64,000 bases of DNA, from assembly GCF_046098205.1 (NCBI RefSeq), contig NZ_JBJURJ010000018.1, positions 62,001 to 126,000 of the forward strand, read 5' to 3'. A program made the translations under genes and the position numbers. The notes under the pieces were generated by a model that was not told the DNA's origin, made no database searches, and saw only the letters and a program-made list of their open reading frames with translations. This stretch comes from Paenibacillus_AR mesotrionivorans. Lineage in GTDB: Bacteria > Bacillota > Bacilli > Paenibacillales > NBRC-103111. Positions 32,541 to 41,520 of the stretch are shown here, in pieces. The stretch's first letter is position 1. Each line of letters opens with the position of its first letter.

Positions 32541-34679
32541 ATGTCTATTCCTATCATAACCACGAAACTGTATATCCCTGCGCCTCGAACGGATTCGGTT
32601 CCCCGTCCGGGATTGACCGTAAGGCTCAATAAGGGCTTATACCGCAAGGCGACCCTAATCTCCGCGCCTGCAGGCTATGGCAAAACGACGTTAGTCTGTG
32701 AATGGCTCGCCGGCTGCGGGCGGCCTGCCGCCTGGCTGTCGCTGGAGGAAGGGGACCAGGAGCTTGCCCGTTTTTTGACTTATATGATCTGCTCCTTGCA
32801 GACGCTGAAGGCGGATATAGGAGAAGGCGTTCTCACCGTACTTCAGAATCCCCCTTATCCACCAATCGAGTCCATTTTCACCGCACTTCTTAATGAGCTC
32901 GCAGCCCTTCCAACTCCCTTTCTGCTTATTTTTGACGATTACCATGCGGCAAAATCGAAGCCGGTAGAGGATGCCGTCCGTTTTTTGCTTGACCATCTTC
33001 CCGTTCAGATGCATCTTGTGATGACGACCCGTGAGGACCCCGGTATTCCATTGGCCCGAATGCGGGCACAGGATCAATTGACCGAGCTGCGGGCCGCGGA
33101 TTTAAAATTTACGCTATCCGAATCCGAGGATTTTTTGAACCGTATCAGGGGCCTTAATCTCTCCAAGGATCAAATCATTTCGTTGGAATCGCGCACCGAA
33201 GGCTGGGCCGCGGGTATGCATCTGGCGGCGATCTCAATCCAGGGAGCACAGGATGCCGATGGACGCATTCCTTCTTTGGCAGGCCACCATCCTTTTGTGC
33301 TGGACTATCTGGTAGAAGAGGTTCTGCAGCGACAACCTGATGCTGTGCAGACCTTCCTGCTGCGAACCTCCATCCTCGACCGTTTGTGCGGGTCTCTGTG
33401 TGATGCGGTTGTACTGGATCCCGCCATTTGCGGTAAGACAACATTACTGGATCTGGAACGTAACAATTTATTTATCGTTCCTTTAGATAATGAACGCAGG
33501 TGGTTTCGCTATCATCATTTGTTTGTGGAGCTACTCCGCAAACGGCTGCGGGAAAGCTTCAACGATAGCCATATAGAGGAATTGCATAGACGGGCAAGTG
33601 AGTGGTATGAACACAATGGCTTCGAAATCGAAGCGTTCAGCCATGCCGTGGAATGCCAAGACATAGATCGCTCCGCACGCCTGCTGGAAGGTAACGGAAT
33701 GCCGCTGCATCTCCGCGGGGCTGCAGGTATTTCGCTGAGCTGGCTGGAATCATTGCCCGCTAAGGAATTGGATGCCAGACCCGCGTTATGGGTCATGTAT
33801 GGTTCCGTTCTGCTGCTTGCGGGCAGGCTGACTGGCGTCGAGCAGAAGCTCCGCGCGGCAGAGATCGCTCTGGCAGGTGCAGAGCAGGACATCAACGTCA
33901 GGAACCTTATCGGACTGATTGCGGCGACCCGGGCAACTTTGGCATCATTGGTGCTAACCGGCCATTCTGAAGGTGCGGAACGAACCTTACAAACATTCGA
34001 AGTGGATATGCTAAGTACAGTTCAGAGCGATAAGACCGATGAGCTTGTCGGCCGGATTGCACCTGTAAACCATGGATGGAGAGGCGGCAATCATGACGTT
34101 GAAACGGTGATTGTCCAATCCCGCCGGGCGCAGGCGTACCTGCGGCCGGATAATATCCCTGTCCGGACGGCAGCCGCTTGGATGCTAGGCGTTGCGCTTC
34201 AGCGGCTCGGAGCTTACGCCGATGCCCGGGAGGCTTATCACGAGGTTATAACGAATAGCCTGAGCATGAGGCATGAACTGATGGCGGTAATGGCTTTGAT
34301 TGGGCTGGGCCAAATAGAGGAGGCTGAGGAGCGGATCAGTTCCGCGGCGGAATGTTACCAAGAGGCACTGCGTCTGGGCGATGATCTGCCGCATCCAGCT
34401 CTCCATGAAGCGAAGCTCGGTCTGGAGCGGGTTCATCATAACGGGATAAAGAGCAGCAGCCTGATCGAACCGCTAAGCCAGCGTGAAATGGAGGTTCTGG
34501 AGCTCATCGCCAAGGGGTTATCCAACAAAGAAATTGGCGAGAAGCTGTTTTTGGCTTTGGATACGGTTAAAGGGTACAATCGCAGGATTTATGAAAAGCT
34601 CCAGGTCCATAGACGAACGGAAGCTATCGCCCGTGCCGCAGCATTGAATTTGTTGCCGAACACTCCCAAATCACACTAA
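32541..34679 (+). CDS. LuxR-family MalT-like ATP-dependent regulator
   Basis: This 712-residue STAND-type activator has the N-terminal LYIPAPRTDSVPRPGLTVRL typical of MalT relatives, Walker A APAGYGKTTL (residues about 40-49), Walker B FLLIFDDYHAA, a helical-repeat middle, and a C-terminal LuxR helix-turn-helix (LSQREMEVLELIAKGLSNKE, IGEKLFLALDTVKGYNR). It is shorter than MalT (about 900). It is activated by an unknown ligand bound to the repeat region. The DUF4386 gene 71 bases downstream is a candidate target. Confidence 0.9.
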   Translation: MSIPIITTKLYIPAPRTDSVPRPGLTVRLNKGLYRKATLISAPAGYGKTTLVCEWLAGCGRPAAWLSLEEGDQELARFLTYMICSLQTLKADIGEGVLTVLQNPPYPPIESIFTALLNELAALPTPFLLIFDDYHAAKSKPVEDAVRFLLDHLPVQMHLVMTTREDPGIPLARMRAQDQLTELRAADLKFTLSESEDFLNRIRGLNLSKDQIISLESRTEGWAAGMHLAAISIQGAQDADGRIPSLAGHHPFVLDYLVEEVLQRQPDAVQTFLLRTSILDRLCGSLCDAVVLDPAICGKTTLLDLERNNLFIVPLDNERRWFRYHHLFVELLRKRLRESFNDSHIEELHRRASEWYEHNGFEIEAFSHAVECQDIDRSARLLEGNGMPLHLRGAAGISLSWLESLPAKELDARPALWVMYGSVLLLAGRLTGVEQKLRAAEIALAGAEQDINVRNLIGLIAATRATLASLVLTGHSEGAERTLQTFEVDMLSTVQSDKTDELVGRIAPVNHGWRGGNHDVETVIVQSRRAQAYLRPDNIPVRTAAAWMLGVALQRLGAYADAREAYHEVITNSLSMRHELMAVMALIGLGQIEEAEERISSAAECYQEALRLGDDLPHPALHEAKLGLERVHHNGIKSSSLIEPLSQREMEVLELIAKGLSNKEIGEKLFLALDTVKGYNRRIYEKLQVHRRTEAIARAAALNLLPNTPKSH

Positions 34680-34750
34680 AGTGTCTACAAGCCGCCTCCC
34701 TCTTCGAGCTATACTGCTTATAAAAATAGCCAAGAGAAGAGGAGATAAAT

Positions 34751-35419
34751 ATGAAGAAAAGTGCACGAGTGGCTGGCGCATTGTTTTTGGTGTCGACAGG
34801 TGCCTATATGCTGGGAAGCGGGCTTCTGAATCCGGTTTTACATCGCCCGGATTTTCTTTCCAATCTGTATACGGATCGAACAAACGTGATGCTGGGATGG
34901 TTTTTGGAATGGATCAATGCCATGGCGGTCTTGGGGATTGCCATGCTGTTGTACCCCATTTTGAAGAGGCATAACGAAGCGTTTGCGCTAGGGTACTTCG
35001 GATCCCGGGTGATAGAATCTGTACTCTTGATCCTGAGTGCAATCGGCCCGTTCGTACTAATCGCACTAAGTCATGATTATATCTCCATGAGTACCGACCA
35101 GGGTCCTGCTATGGAGTGGTTAGGACAAATAGTGCTGGACTTGCGGGCTGTGCTCTTTCAGACCGCCATGCTTGTGCTCAGCTTGGGAAGCTTGCTGCTT
35201 TGTCATGTACTGTACCGGGCCAGGTTGATCCCCAGATTGTTATCTGTCATCGGCTTTATCGGGTATACGGCATTGTTGGCAAACAGCTGTCTGGCCATCC
35301 TCGGTTACGAAACCGGATCTGTATTGTACATTCCGGGAGCGGTCTTCGAAATTGCATTTCCCGTTTGGCTGCTGGTTAAGGGATTCGATGTTCGTATATT
35401 GAAAAGTTCCACGGAATAG
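34751..35419 (+). CDS. DUF4386-family membrane protein
   Basis: This 222-residue protein with six predicted membrane helices begins behind AGAGGAGA. RVAGALFLVSTGAYMLGSGL and YGVLGYFG-like segments, with LIPRLLSVIGFIGYTALLAN, are typical of DUF4386 proteins. Its function is unknown. It follows the LuxR/MalT-type regulator in the same direction. Confidence 0.85.
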   Translation: MKKSARVAGALFLVSTGAYMLGSGLLNPVLHRPDFLSNLYTDRTNVMLGWFLEWINAMAVLGIAMLLYPILKRHNEAFALGYFGSRVIESVLLILSAIGPFVLIALSHDYISMSTDQGPAMEWLGQIVLDLRAVLFQTAMLVLSLGSLLLCHVLYRARLIPRLLSVIGFIGYTALLANSCLAILGYETGSVLYIPGAVFEIAFPVWLLVKGFDVRILKSSTE

Positions 35420-35505
35420 ACATGGATGACCATAATGGATAGAATATAATCTGGACATGAAAACAATCGGTATTCGATGTTACTGAATATAAAAGGGGTT
35501 ACCTG

Positions 35506-36954
35506 ATGAGTGAGCAAGGCTTTACGGAGTATAAATTAAGTGAGGACATTACCCGTTCCTTAGACAATATGGGATTCCGCGAACCCACGGAGGTTCAACG
35601 CAAGGTCATTCCTTTGGCGCTCGGGAGAAAGGATATGACCGTTAAGTCCCACACGGGAAGCGGGAAAACCGCGGCTTATGGCATTCCGATCTGTGAGCTG
35701 CTGGAATGGGATGAGAACCGGCCGCAGGCCTTGATTCTGACACCAACCCGCGAGCTAGCCGACCAGGTGAAGCAGGATATCATGAACATCGGCAGACATA
35801 AACGGATCAAGGCCGCTGCTGTGTATGGGAAGCAGCCCTTTGCCCGGCAGAAGGTGCAGCTGCAGCAGAGAAACCATGTCATCGTAGGCACGCCGGGGCG
35901 GTTAATCGATCATATTGAAAAGCAGACCATCGACTTGGAGCAAATCCGGTTTCTGGTCATTGATGAAGCCGATGAAATGCTGAACATGGGCTTTATCGAG
36001 CATGTAGAGCGGATTATCCGCACGCTTCCCCTGGACCGTATGACTATGCTGTTCTCGGCGACGCTGCCCAAGGACGTGAAGAATCTATGCCATAAATATA
36101 TGAACCAGCCCTTGGACATAGAGGTGCAAACCGAGGCCAAGACGGTAAGCCAAATCGAGCATTCGATTTATTCCGTCAGGGACGACAACAAGCTGAAATT
36201 GCTTCGGGATGTCACCGTCGTCGAGAACCCGGACAGCTGCATTATCTTTTGCCGGACACAGGTTAGGGTTGAGGTCGTATTCGAGGAATTAGCCAAGGCG
36301 GGCTACCCCTGCGGCAGAATTCATGGCGGAATGGAGCAGGAAGACCGTTCGGAGATGATGAACGCCTTCAAACAAGGGGAGTTCCGCTATCTGATCGCCA
36401 CCGATGTCGCCGCGAGAGGGATCGATATTGAAAACATCAGCCATGTGATCAACTATGATTTTCCGCAGGAGCACGAAAGCTATGTTCACCGGACCGGCCG
36501 GACGGGAAGAGCCGGGCATTCGGGGAAGGCAATCTCCTTCGCCACACCTACCGATGACAAGTTCGTTATCAATGTGGAGCGGTTTATCGGCTTCGAGCTT
36601 CAGCAGAGAAACAAACCCACCAAAGATGACATTGCACGTACCAGCCCGGCTTTTGAAGCGAAGATCAGGAATCAGCGGGCCGCCATGAAGGACCGGAGCT
36701 CCCGTATGGATCAGGGCGTGCTGAAGCTGTATTTTAACGGCGGGAAGAAAAAGAAGATCAGAGCGGTGGATTTCGTCGGCACGATTGCCAAGATCGAAGG
36801 GGTAACGGCAGACGATATCGGGATTATCACCATCGAGGATAATGCCACCTATGTGGATATCCTCAATGGTAAAGGCCAGCTCGTTCTTCATAGGATGAAG
36901 GATACCACGGTCAAGGGAAAGCTGCTGAAGGTACATGTGGCAAATCGGAAATAA
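35506..36954 (+). CDS. dbpA: DEAD-box RNA helicase, DbpA/YxiN type
   Basis: This 482-residue helicase has the Q motif ([12 protein letters not shown]), motif [11 protein letters not shown], Ia [14 protein letters not shown] (VIDEADEML), III FSAT and [12 protein letters not shown]. The C-terminal about 75 residues ([20 protein letters not shown] to [13 protein letters not shown]) form the RNA-binding domain that directs DbpA/YxiN to hairpin 92 of 23S rRNA. It acts in late 50S subunit assembly. AAAGGGG precedes the ATG. It appears to be a single-gene unit. Confidence 0.93.
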   Translation: MSEQGFTEYKLSEDITRSLDNMGFREPTEVQRKVIPLALGRKDMTVKSHTGSGKTAAYGIPICELLEWDENRPQALILTPTRELADQVKQDIMNIGRHKRIKAAAVYGKQPFARQKVQLQQRNHVIVGTPGRLIDHIEKQTIDLEQIRFLVIDEADEMLNMGFIEHVERIIRTLPLDRMTMLFSATLPKDVKNLCHKYMNQPLDIEVQTEAKTVSQIEHSIYSVRDDNKLKLLRDVTVVENPDSCIIFCRTQVRVEVVFEELAKAGYPCGRIHGGMEQEDRSEMMNAFKQGEFRYLIATDVAARGIDIENISHVINYDFPQEHESYVHRTGRTGRAGHSGKAISFATPTDDKFVINVERFIGFELQQRNKPTKDDIARTSPAFEAKIRNQRAAMKDRSSRMDQGVLKLYFNGGKKKKIRAVDFVGTIAKIEGVTADDIGIITIEDNATYVDILNGKGQLVLHRMKDTTVKGKLLKVHVANRK

Positions 36955-37221
36955 GGCGTTCGTTTTTCGATTAGGCGATCTGGTCGACAGAACGGTGCTT
37001 CTATGATAGGGTAGAGGTATCCCATAGGTATCCATAGGCATTCTGCTCTTCCGAGCAGGGTGCTTTACTTTATGATGGGAGCTTTATCTATTAAATGGAA
37101 AATAATCTGATGGTATGTGGAGGTGGTGATGCTATGTTCCTCTCTTTAGCCCCAACAGGGGGAAATGGAGTGATGGTAAACGGTATGACAATATCAATTC
37201 ATGAAGAGGAGAGAACACAGC

Positions 37222-37767
37222 ATGGCCATTAGTTTCCAAGCAGAAGCCCGCATCCCGTTAAATACATCCCAACTTCGCAATTTGCGCCAATCCGGGCGTT
37301 TGCCGGGTATTGTTTTCGGCAGGAATACCGAGAACCAGATGGTTCATATTTCCGCAATTCAATTCAAAAAATGGTTGCGGCAAAGTGCTGCGGGGTTTAT
37401 TAAGCTGCAATTTGAAGAAAAGGAAGCCTTAACTGTACTGCTGGAGGACCTGCAGCGTCATCCGGTTACAGGCGAGGTGATCCATGTGGATTTCCAGCAG
37501 GTGCAAACCCATGAGATCCTGCGCACCAAAATTCCCGTTAAGTTCAAGGGGACCCCGGTCGGAACGAAAGAAGGCGGGGTTGTGCAAATTCAATTGGCCT
37601 CTATTGAGGTGGAGGCGTTACCGGATCATTTGCCAACGTGGGTTGAATTTGATGTGAGCGGCATGGGGGTTGGAGAAACCTTACATGTCAGGGATGCCGT
37701 ATTCGCCCCTGAGGTAGCGGTGATTTCCGAGGCCAATGAGTCCTTGCTTTCCGTTGTGAAGCCTTAA
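37222..37767 (+). CDS. rplY: ribosomal protein L25/general stress protein Ctc
   Basis: This 181-residue protein starts at an ATG behind GAGGAGAG. The N-terminal 5S rRNA-binding domain (RNLRQSGRLPGIVFGRNTEN) is followed by the TL5/Ctc C-terminal beta domain (IPVKFKGTPVGTKEGGVVQI). Ctc binds 5S rRNA and is stress-induced in Bacillus. It is not next to pth/spoVC, its usual neighbour, so it could be a second L25 paralogue. A strong terminator follows. Confidence 0.9.
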   Translation: MAISFQAEARIPLNTSQLRNLRQSGRLPGIVFGRNTENQMVHISAIQFKKWLRQSAAGFIKLQFEEKEALTVLLEDLQRHPVTGEVIHVDFQQVQTHEILRTKIPVKFKGTPVGTKEGGVVQIQLASIEVEALPDHLPTWVEFDVSGMGVGETLHVRDAVFAPEVAVISEANESLLSVVKP

Positions 37768-37781
37768 CGATGAATAAGACC

Positions 37782-37821
37782 AAAAAAGCGGTACGGGCGA
37801 TGGCCTGTACCGCCTTTTTGG
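37782..37821 (+). terminator. intrinsic terminator after the L25 gene
   Basis: AAAAAAGCGGTAC pairs with GTACCGCCTTTTT around GGGCGATGGCCT, giving a GC-rich stem and T5 tail; the A-run in front makes it bidirectional. Confidence 0.85.
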
Positions 37822-37921
37822 CTTTCGCCTGTGGATTCAAAAAAATTTAGATAACTGGACATACAGCTGTCAGGTTATGTTGATTACAATAGGCTTATAA
37901 AATGACAAAGGGGTTGATCTT

Positions 37922-38284
37922 ATGGAGTCTATACTGCTTCCACAAGTGATACAAGATTTTATTGCCGCTGCCAACAGGCCTGATCCGGATGCTTATGTGG
38001 ATTGTTTTTCTGAAGATGCAATTGTTTTGGACGAAGGCAAGGAGTGGGCAGGCAAAGCTGCTATAAAAAAATGGAGTACGGAATATCACTTTGGTGCTAA
38101 CGTAACCCTTGAACCCAAACAGCATAAACCAAATGGGGAAGAAGCAGTGGTAGTGTTTAAGATTGATGGGGATTTTGACAAAACCGGTCTCCCAGACCCG
38201 CTGCTTTTGGATTTTTCTTTTCATATACACGATTTTAAGATTAAGCGGCTTGCGATACAGCTGTCTGAAGGAGCCTTACAATGA
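37922..38284 (+). CDS. SnoaL/NTF2-like protein
   Basis: This 120-residue cone-shaped fold protein shows IQDFIAAANRPDPDAYVDCF, EDAIVLDEGKEWAGKAAIKK and VVVFKIDGDFDKTGLPDPLL, a pattern of nuclear-transport-factor-2-like/SnoaL domains. Such domains bind small hydrophobic molecules or serve as enzymes. Its stop overlaps the start of the next gene by four bases, so the two are coupled. Function unknown. Confidence 0.78.
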   Translation: MESILLPQVIQDFIAAANRPDPDAYVDCFSEDAIVLDEGKEWAGKAAIKKWSTEYHFGANVTLEPKQHKPNGEEAVVVFKIDGDFDKTGLPDPLLLDFSFHIHDFKIKRLAIQLSEGALQ

Positions 38285-38589
38285 TAGTCAATCATGTGCT
38301 ATTGAAGCTTAAGGACCAGAGCCCGTCACATATTGAGCAAATTCAAGCCGTTCTGCTAAGCCTAAGGGGAAAAATAGACGTTCTTCTCGATATTCGAGTC
38401 GAAGCCAGCATCCGCCCGGGCCCTTCAGCATATGATCTGATCCTGATTACCAGGTTTGCCTCCTTGGAAGATATGGATGAATATCTTCTACACCCGGCTC
38501 ATCAGGAGGTTGGCCAGTTGATTGGTTCGATTCTGGAAACGCAGGCATCTGTTTGCTGTGCAGAAACGTTAGGCTCATTCAAATTTTGA
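38281..38589 (+). CDS. Dabb (stress-responsive A/B barrel) protein
   Basis: This 102-residue dimeric alpha/beta-barrel protein is recognised by VNHVLLKLKDQSPSHIEQIQ, IRVEASIRPGPSAYDLILIT and YLLHPAHQEVGQLIGSI. Dabb proteins occur in stress responses and as small oxygenase- or cyclase-like enzymes. It is coupled to the upstream NTF2-like gene (ATGA overlap). An FNR-like box overlaps its last codons and stop. Confidence 0.82.
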   Translation: MIVNHVLLKLKDQSPSHIEQIQAVLLSLRGKIDVLLDIRVEASIRPGPSAYDLILITRFASLEDMDEYLLHPAHQEVGQLIGSILETQASVCCAETLGSFKF

Positions 38590-38627
38590 TCCAGGTCAAA
38601 GGAATCTCATCGAATTCCCCCTATACT
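38585..38627 (+). promoter_or_regulatory. FNR-like box and promoter of the metal ATPase operon
   Basis: TTTGATCCAGGTCAAA (38585-38600) is close to the Crp/Fnr consensus TTGAT-N4-ATCAA. A TATACT -10 box lies at 38622-38627, so the box centre is about 41 bases before the expected start point, the classic class II activator position. The operon's last gene encodes a Crp/Fnr-family protein. Confidence 0.65.
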
Positions 38628-38670
38628 GAAATCAGCAGGAAGAACACCATATCCTAAGGGGGATTCACAA

Positions 38671-38892
38671 ATGATTACAACGACCATTACCACGTTCCAA
38701 TTAGAGCAGCTTACCTGTCCCAGCTGTGTCAAGAAAATTGAAGCGGCGCTAACCAAGCAAGAAGGGGTATCCGAGGTAAAGGTCCTTTTCACCTCCAGCA
38801 AGGTCAAGGTGAGTCACCATGATCCTGTCACCGCTGCCGGTCTCGGTAAAGTCATCACGGATCTGGGTTTTCAAATTCTACGTACACAGTAA
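38671..38892 (+). CDS. heavy-metal-associated (HMA) domain protein
   Basis: This 73-residue free-standing ferredoxin-fold metal carrier has the metal site LTCPSCVKKIEAAL (Cys-x-x-Cys). The ribosome binding site is AAGGGGG. Such domains deliver Cu(I), Zn or similar ions to P1B ATPases; the ATPase encoded 13 bases downstream lacks a fused HMA domain, so this protein is probably its partner. Confidence 0.88.
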   Translation: MITTTITTFQLEQLTCPSCVKKIEAALTKQEGVSEVKVLFTSSKVKVSHHDPVTAAGLGKVITDLGFQILRTQ

Positions 38893-38905
38893 GGGGGTAA
38901 GCATC

Positions 38906-40819
38906 ATGTCCAGAAGGCAAAAGGAAAGGATTATCCTGACGGCCGGGCTGCTTATCGCCATATCTTTTTTACTAAAGATAGGGGCCGGGCTCGGTTTAGT
39001 CTCGGATCTTCTCATGATTGCAGCCGCACTCACCGCAGGCTATCCGATTATGAAGAATGCCATCCAAGCCATACGTTACCGCATAGTGGGGATTGAAGCG
39101 CTTGTGACCATCGCCGTCACCGGGGCTATCCTCATCCAGGAATACTGGGAGGCCGCAGCCGTGACCTTCCTGTTTATGCTCGGCTCCTATCTGGAAGCGA
39201 GGGCGATTGAACGAACCCGGTCTTCATTGAAGTCGTTAATGGCGTTGGTTCCTGCCACCTCTTCGATTATACGTGATGGAATAGAGGTTAAGGTGCCATC
39301 GGATGAGGTGCGGGAAGGGGAGCTGGTTCTGGTCCGTCCCGGCGAAAGCATCCCGGTGGATGGTACGGTTCTCAAGGGAAAGGCGATCATCAATCAAGCG
39401 GCTATTACAGGGGAATCTGTTCCGGTCAGCCGGGATAAGGATGCGAAGGTCTTCAGCGGAACGGTCATAGAGCATGGCTATCTGGAGATTATGGCGGAGA
39501 AGGTTGGCGGCGATACGACCTTTGCCCGGATTCTCCATATGGTGGAGGAAGCTCAGGAAGCGAAAGCGCCCACGCAGAAATTCATTGAGAAATTCGCCCG
39601 GTTCTACACACCTGCTATTTTCGGATTAGCGATTATCGTGTACCTCGTGACCAGAGATGTTGAATTAACCCTGACCCTGTTGGTGATTGCTTGCCCGGGC
39701 GCCATGGTGATTTCGGCTCCCGTCTCCATCGTAGCGGGAATCGGCAACGGTGCGAGGAACGGTATTTTATTTAAAGGCGGCGACACGTTGGAAAAGGCAG
39801 GTAAGGTTCAAGTGGCCGCCTTTGACAAAACCGGTACACTTACCATCGGTAAACCACAGGTTACACGAATACATGTGTTGGACGGGAATGAGGAAAAGCT
39901 CCTGCAGCTGGCAGCCCGGGCAGAATATCTATCCGAGCATCACTTGGCGAGAGCTATTGTGGCGGAGGCTTCATCGAGGGCTGCGGCTGCGATTGTTCCC
40001 GCGGAGCAGTTCCAGGCATTACCCGGCAAGGGGGTAGAGGCCACAGTTGAAGGCAGGAAGCTGGTTATTGGCAACCGGAGGTTAATGGCGGACTACAGCA
40101 TTTTATATGACCAAGAGGTAACTCGCTATGTATCGATAGAAGAGGATCGGGCACAGACGGTTGTTTTTGTCGCGGATGAGCAACGGGTGTTGGGGTTAAT
40201 CTCTATTGCAGACGTCTTACGGGACGAAGCCTATGAGCTTGTTCATGCGCTTAAAAAATCCGGTGTGCAACAGGTTGTGATGTTAACCGGCGATAATGAA
40301 CGGACTGCTGCCGCGGTAGCCCGTGAGCTGGGAATCGACCAGTATTATGCGGAGCTGCTGCCGGAGGATAAGGTCCGGATCCTCCGCGATCTGCAGAACC
40401 AGTATACCGTAGCCATGATCGGTGATGGTGTGAACGATGCTCCCGCTTTGGCCGTTGCCGATGTAGGGATTGCAATGGGCGGCTCGGGCACCGATGCCGC
40501 TATCGAAACCGCAGATGTGGTGCTCATGTCGGACCGTCTGTCCAACCTTCCGTACGCCTTGGGATTAAGCCATGCTACAATGAAGAATATGAGGCAAAAT
40601 ATTACCTTCGCGGTTGTCGTCGTGTTGATCCTGTTAATCGGAGTATTAACCGGTAGTGTATTCATGGCCTCCGGCATGCTCGTGCATGAATTAAGTGTAT
40701 TGGCCGTGATTATGAATGCGGTTTGGTTAACACGCTACCGTGGAAGAAAGACGAAACCAACTATATTCACCAGGAATAGAGGGATTCCCAATGGCATGCA
40801 ATCATCATCCGGCCAATAA
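38906..40819 (+). CDS. P1B-type heavy-metal ATPase with CPG motif
   Basis: This 637-residue pump starts at an ATG behind AAGGGGG. ITGESVPV, DKTGT (phosphorylated Asp307), TGDNERT and GDGVNDAPAL are intact. Two family hallmarks are altered: the transmembrane metal site is CPG (Cys263-Pro-Gly in IACPGAMVIS) instead of CPC, and the SEHPL motif reads SEHHL (His346 replacing Pro). No HMA domain is fused. The transported ion (Zn, Cd, Co, Cu or Fe) cannot be fixed from these residues. Operon: HMA protein, this ATPase and a Crp/Fnr regulator. Confidence 0.88.
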   Translation: MSRRQKERIILTAGLLIAISFLLKIGAGLGLVSDLLMIAAALTAGYPIMKNAIQAIRYRIVGIEALVTIAVTGAILIQEYWEAAAVTFLFMLGSYLEARAIERTRSSLKSLMALVPATSSIIRDGIEVKVPSDEVREGELVLVRPGESIPVDGTVLKGKAIINQAAITGESVPVSRDKDAKVFSGTVIEHGYLEIMAEKVGGDTTFARILHMVEEAQEAKAPTQKFIEKFARFYTPAIFGLAIIVYLVTRDVELTLTLLVIACPGAMVISAPVSIVAGIGNGARNGILFKGGDTLEKAGKVQVAAFDKTGTLTIGKPQVTRIHVLDGNEEKLLQLAARAEYLSEHHLARAIVAEASSRAAAAIVPAEQFQALPGKGVEATVEGRKLVIGNRRLMADYSILYDQEVTRYVSIEEDRAQTVVFVADEQRVLGLISIADVLRDEAYELVHALKKSGVQQVVMLTGDNERTAAAVARELGIDQYYAELLPEDKVRILRDLQNQYTVAMIGDGVNDAPALAVADVGIAMGGSGTDAAIETADVVLMSDRLSNLPYALGLSHATMKNMRQNITFAVVVVLILLIGVLTGSVFMASGMLVHELSVLAVIMNAVWLTRYRGRKTKPTIFTRNRGIPNGMQSSSGQ

Positions 40820-41516
40820 GGCGAAGGCAGCAGACCCGTCTCCAGCCTTGTGCATCAACAATGTGCCGATTCTGGACATTTTATCCGTGGAAGAGAAGCG
40901 GGAGGTTATGGGTGCCTCCATCAGCAAGCAATATACAAAAGGGGAGGTACTATTCTCTCCGGGGCACCCTTCGGCGAATCTATGGATTGTCCATCGGGGG
41001 AGTGTGAAGATATCCCGCTTCTCCCCTTCCGGCAAGGAGCAGATTGTTCGCATTCTTACCCCCGGGGATTTCACAGGGGAGCTGTCCTTATTCAGCCATA
41101 CGGTATTAACGGACACTGCCGAGGCCTTAGAGGCTACTGAGATTTGTCTCATTCAGGGTAAGGTAATCAATGATCTGATGCTGCGGACACCCCAGATTGC
41201 CATCAAGTTCCTGGAGAAGTATACCGAGCGTATTGAAACCGCAGAGGCTAAGCTGGAGCAGCTTACGCTGTATGATGTGGAGCAGCGGCTCGCCAGGATG
41301 TTATTGGACATGCTGCACCATCAGCAAAAGGGTCAAACCAAGGATAACGCAATCCTGCTGCCTGTCAGCAAAAAGGACCTGGCAGTGATGATCGGGACCA
41401 CACAGGAAAGCCTCAGCCGCAAGCTGGCCCTGTTTCAGGAGCAGGGTTGGATTAAGCTCGTTGGCCAACGGCAAATCATCATTGTGGATGAGACCGCTCT
41501 TGCCCAGCTTGAATGA
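40791..41516 (+). CDS. Crp/Fnr-family regulator linked to the metal ATPase
   Basis: This 241-residue protein starts at an ATG inside the end of the ATPase gene (29-base overlap). The cNMP-like beta-roll (KGEVLFSPGHPSANLWIVHR, GDFTGELSLFS) and helix-turn-helix (VSKKDLAVMIGTTQESLSRKL) are clear. Cysteines at positions 3 and 21 near the N-terminus and one in EICLIQG could form a redox or metal sensor, which is inference. It probably activates its own operon through the FNR-like box at 38585. Confidence 0.88.
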   Translation: MACNHHPANKAKAADPSPALCINNVPILDILSVEEKREVMGASISKQYTKGEVLFSPGHPSANLWIVHRGSVKISRFSPSGKEQIVRILTPGDFTGELSLFSHTVLTDTAEALEATEICLIQGKVINDLMLRTPQIAIKFLEKYTERIETAEAKLEQLTLYDVEQRLARMLLDMLHHQQKGQTKDNAILLPVSKKDLAVMIGTTQESLSRKLALFQEQGWIKLVGQRQIIIVDETALAQLE

Positions 41517-41520
41517 ATTC

